From positions 1 through 7,435 of the forward strand of contig CAXCEI010000054.1 in assembly GCA_963981505.1 (NCBI GenBank): a DNA stretch of 7,435 nucleotides, read 5' to 3'. The stretch is from OPU3-GD-OMZ sp001901525. Its GTDB lineage: Bacteria > Pseudomonadota > Gammaproteobacteria > Methylococcales > Methylomonadaceae. A model generated the notes under the pieces. It had not been told where the DNA came from. It was given only the letters and a program-made list of their open reading frames with translations, and searched no databases. This document shows, piece after piece, positions 6,471 through 7,435 of the stretch (position 1 is its first letter; each line of letters begins with the position of its first letter). Position numbers and translations under genes: made by a program.

Positions 6471-6478
6471 TAATTGCT
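6463..6478 (+). promoter_or_regulatory. Sigma-54 (RpoN) promoter of fliK
   Basis: TGGCAAGGTAATTGCT matches the -24/-12 consensus TGGCACG-N4-TTGCW at all but the sixth position. The invariant GG (6464-6465) and GC (6476-6477) are separated by exactly 10 bases. It lies in the intergenic region in the direction of fliK; the predicted start site is near 6489, giving a leader of about 38 bases. An NtrC-type flagellar activator gene lies at the left edge of the window. Known for Pseudomonas-type hierarchies: fliK is expressed later than the fliE group, under the FleR-type activator. That suits a separate promoter here. Confidence 0.85.
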
Positions 6479-6526
6479 TAACTATTACTGTGTTTTCTAA
6501 CATTCACTTTTTGAGGTTGAACGAGT

Positions 6527-7435
6527 GTGAATACAGATTTGATGAAACTAGTTAATATTATCTCCCAAATTGGAGGTGATAGTAAGCAATATCAAGGGGA
6601 TAGCGGTTCATCACCGGGAACCTCCTTTAGTCAATTGCTTGCAAAACAGACATCCGTGCCTCTAAGTCATGGCAGTGAGGGTGTTTCGCTTGAACAAATA
6701 TTGCCGGAAATAGATGGCCTTATGGAAAAAATTGGCCGCCATACGCAGACGCCAGAATTTCTGAAGGAATTAGCGGTTCAGTGGGTGAGTGCGCCCGGCG
6801 AAAAAAACGCCATTGTCAGTGAATACTCACAGGGCCAGTTACTCAATTTCTTAAAAAACCTGCAAACAACTGAGTTTTCAGTTCAACAAATCGCTAACCC
6901 CGCCGCAGGATTAGCGAACCCGCCTCAGGCGAGCCCTCGACCCATTACCGATGTTTTAGCACGTCAACTTAATTCAACCGTTATTGCCAAAGACCTCAAA
7001 CGGGACTCTACGGATAAAATCTTTAATAGTCATCCTAGTAGTACTAAAGAACACTTAAGCTATCTACAAAATCACACGCAGTTAACACCTGCAATACAAA
7101 TTGCAGTACAGCAGGAAACTGAATCTCGCCCATCGAACTCATTTGAACAAGTCAAACTGACGCAATTTTTACAAGGCCTCCCGCAACATAAAGGTGATTC
7201 TGACGCATTAGCAAAATCGTTACGGCAATGGATAGAGAGTGCACAGCCAGAAGGTAAACCCCTGATCAGCCAATCGACGCCGGCAGCCAACAAACCACTA
7301 TTTGATGATAAAGAGTTATTAGACTTCGCCAAAATTAATGGTATTAATCCAGATGTTGCGGCAACCATTCTAGCGACTACGCAGGCACCGTCACTGGAAC
7401 CTCGATTAAGCAGTCAACCGGTGAACAATTACCTA
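6527..7435 (+). CDS. fliK: Probable flagellar hook-length control protein FliK, N-terminal part (runs off window)
   Basis: An open frame runs from GTG 6527 to the right edge without a stop: 303 codons. FliK is the secreted molecular ruler that sets hook length and switches export specificity. The visible part is polar, rich in Gln, Ser, Thr, Pro and Asn, has no signal peptide or membrane segment, and shows no motif I recognise. This fits the poorly conserved FliK N-terminal region; the conserved C-terminal domain would lie beyond the window. The call therefore rests on position after fliJ, composition and the sigma-54 promoter. The GTG is preferred over the in-frame ATG at 6542 because GAGG (6513-6516) is 10 bases upstream, while no Shine-Dalgarno precedes the ATG. 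An in-frame TGA at 6518-6520 rules out a longer start. From the GTG the protein begins MNTDLMKLVNIISQIGG. Confidence 0.78.
   Translation, partial: MNTDLMKLVNIISQIGGDSKQYQGDSGSSPGTSFSQLLAKQTSVPLSHGSEGVSLEQILPEIDGLMEKIGRHTQTPEFLKELAVQWVSAPGEKNAIVSEYSQGQLLNFLKNLQTTEFSVQQIANPAAGLANPPQASPRPITDVLARQLNSTVIAKDLKRDSTDKIFNSHPSSTKEHLSYLQNHTQLTPAIQIAVQQETESRPSNSFEQVKLTQFLQGLPQHKGDSDALAKSLRQWIESAQPEGKPLISQSTPAANKPLFDDKELLDFAKINGINPDVAATILATTQAPSLEPRLSSQPVNNYL

Larger units (their letters stand above)
6324..6526 (+). promoter_or_regulatory. fliJ-fliK intergenic regulatory region
   Basis: This 203-base AT-rich gap is the only sizeable non-coding stretch in the window. It contains a sigma-54 promoter at 6463-6478, a perfect inverted repeat at 6446-6470, and a set of CTTAA-centred motifs with 23-bp spacing at 6367-6424. 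A 9-base direct repeat GACACTTTC occurs at 6338-6346 and 6376-6384. No stem followed by a T-run was found, so a rho-independent terminator for the fliE-fliJ unit is not evident and read-through into fliK remains possible. Confidence 0.8.

Noticed and set aside
6446..6480. Intrinsic terminator for the fliE-fliJ unit
   Set aside because: The stem is good, but the sequence after it (TAATTGCTTAAC) is not T-rich, and the right arm is part of the fliK promoter.
6601..6780. Direct repeat TAGCGGTTCA at 6601-6610 and 6771-6780 in fliK
   Set aside because: Two 10-base copies in different reading contexts do not form a repeated protein module and can occur by chance.
7072..7368. 98-residue open frame on the minus strand
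   Set aside because: It lies opposite the continuous fliK frame, has no recognisable domain or ribosome site, and is Cys- and Ser-rich, as antisense shadows often are.

Overview
This window is a gammaproteobacterial-type flagellar export and basal-body gene cluster. All genes read on the + strand in the order flrC/fleR (3' end only) - fliE - fliF - fliG - fliH - fliI - fliJ - fliK (5' part only). The leading C-terminus of an NtrC-type sigma-54 activator, the gene order, and a sigma-54 promoter before fliK resemble polar-flagellum clusters of Vibrio, Pseudomonas and similar Gammaproteobacteria. The coding sequence is moderately AT-leaning, with frequent TTA leucine codons and GC estimated by eye in the mid-40s percent. 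I cannot name a genus; a methanotroph or sulfur-oxidising gammaproteobacterium would fit but is only a guess.

Layout: bases 1-138 are the Fis-type DNA-binding tail of the regulator. After 27 bases, which contain a strong Shine-Dalgarno sequence, fliE begins. fliE to fliJ (166-6323) are tightly packed: gaps of 27, 0, 11 and 14 bases and one short overlap (fliG/fliH). They therefore look like one transcription unit, probably joined to the regulator gene. The products build the base of the flagellum. FliF forms the MS ring, FliG the switch/torque ring on it, and FliE the rod adaptor above it. FliH, FliI and FliJ form the peripheral ATPase complex that feeds substrates to the export gate.

Bases 6324-6526 are the only substantial non-coding stretch. 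It holds an excellent sigma-54 promoter (TGGCAAGGTAATTGCT, 6463-6478), a perfect 7-bp inverted repeat whose right arm overlaps the -24 element, and an AT-rich upstream section with CTTAA motifs spaced exactly 23 bp apart, at the distance expected of an enhancer. The open frame from a GTG at 6527 to the window end is best read as the N-terminal part of the hook-length protein FliK. It is identified mostly by position.

Nothing here looks like a new system; the coding content is a conventional flagellar locus. The points worth a second look are regulatory (the fliK promoter region) or minor: a long acidic disordered insert in FliH, a fliF start with no Shine-Dalgarno, and 7-base homopolymers in fliF and fliI. 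I saw no tRNA, rRNA, CRISPR array, insertion sequence or convincing rho-independent terminator.
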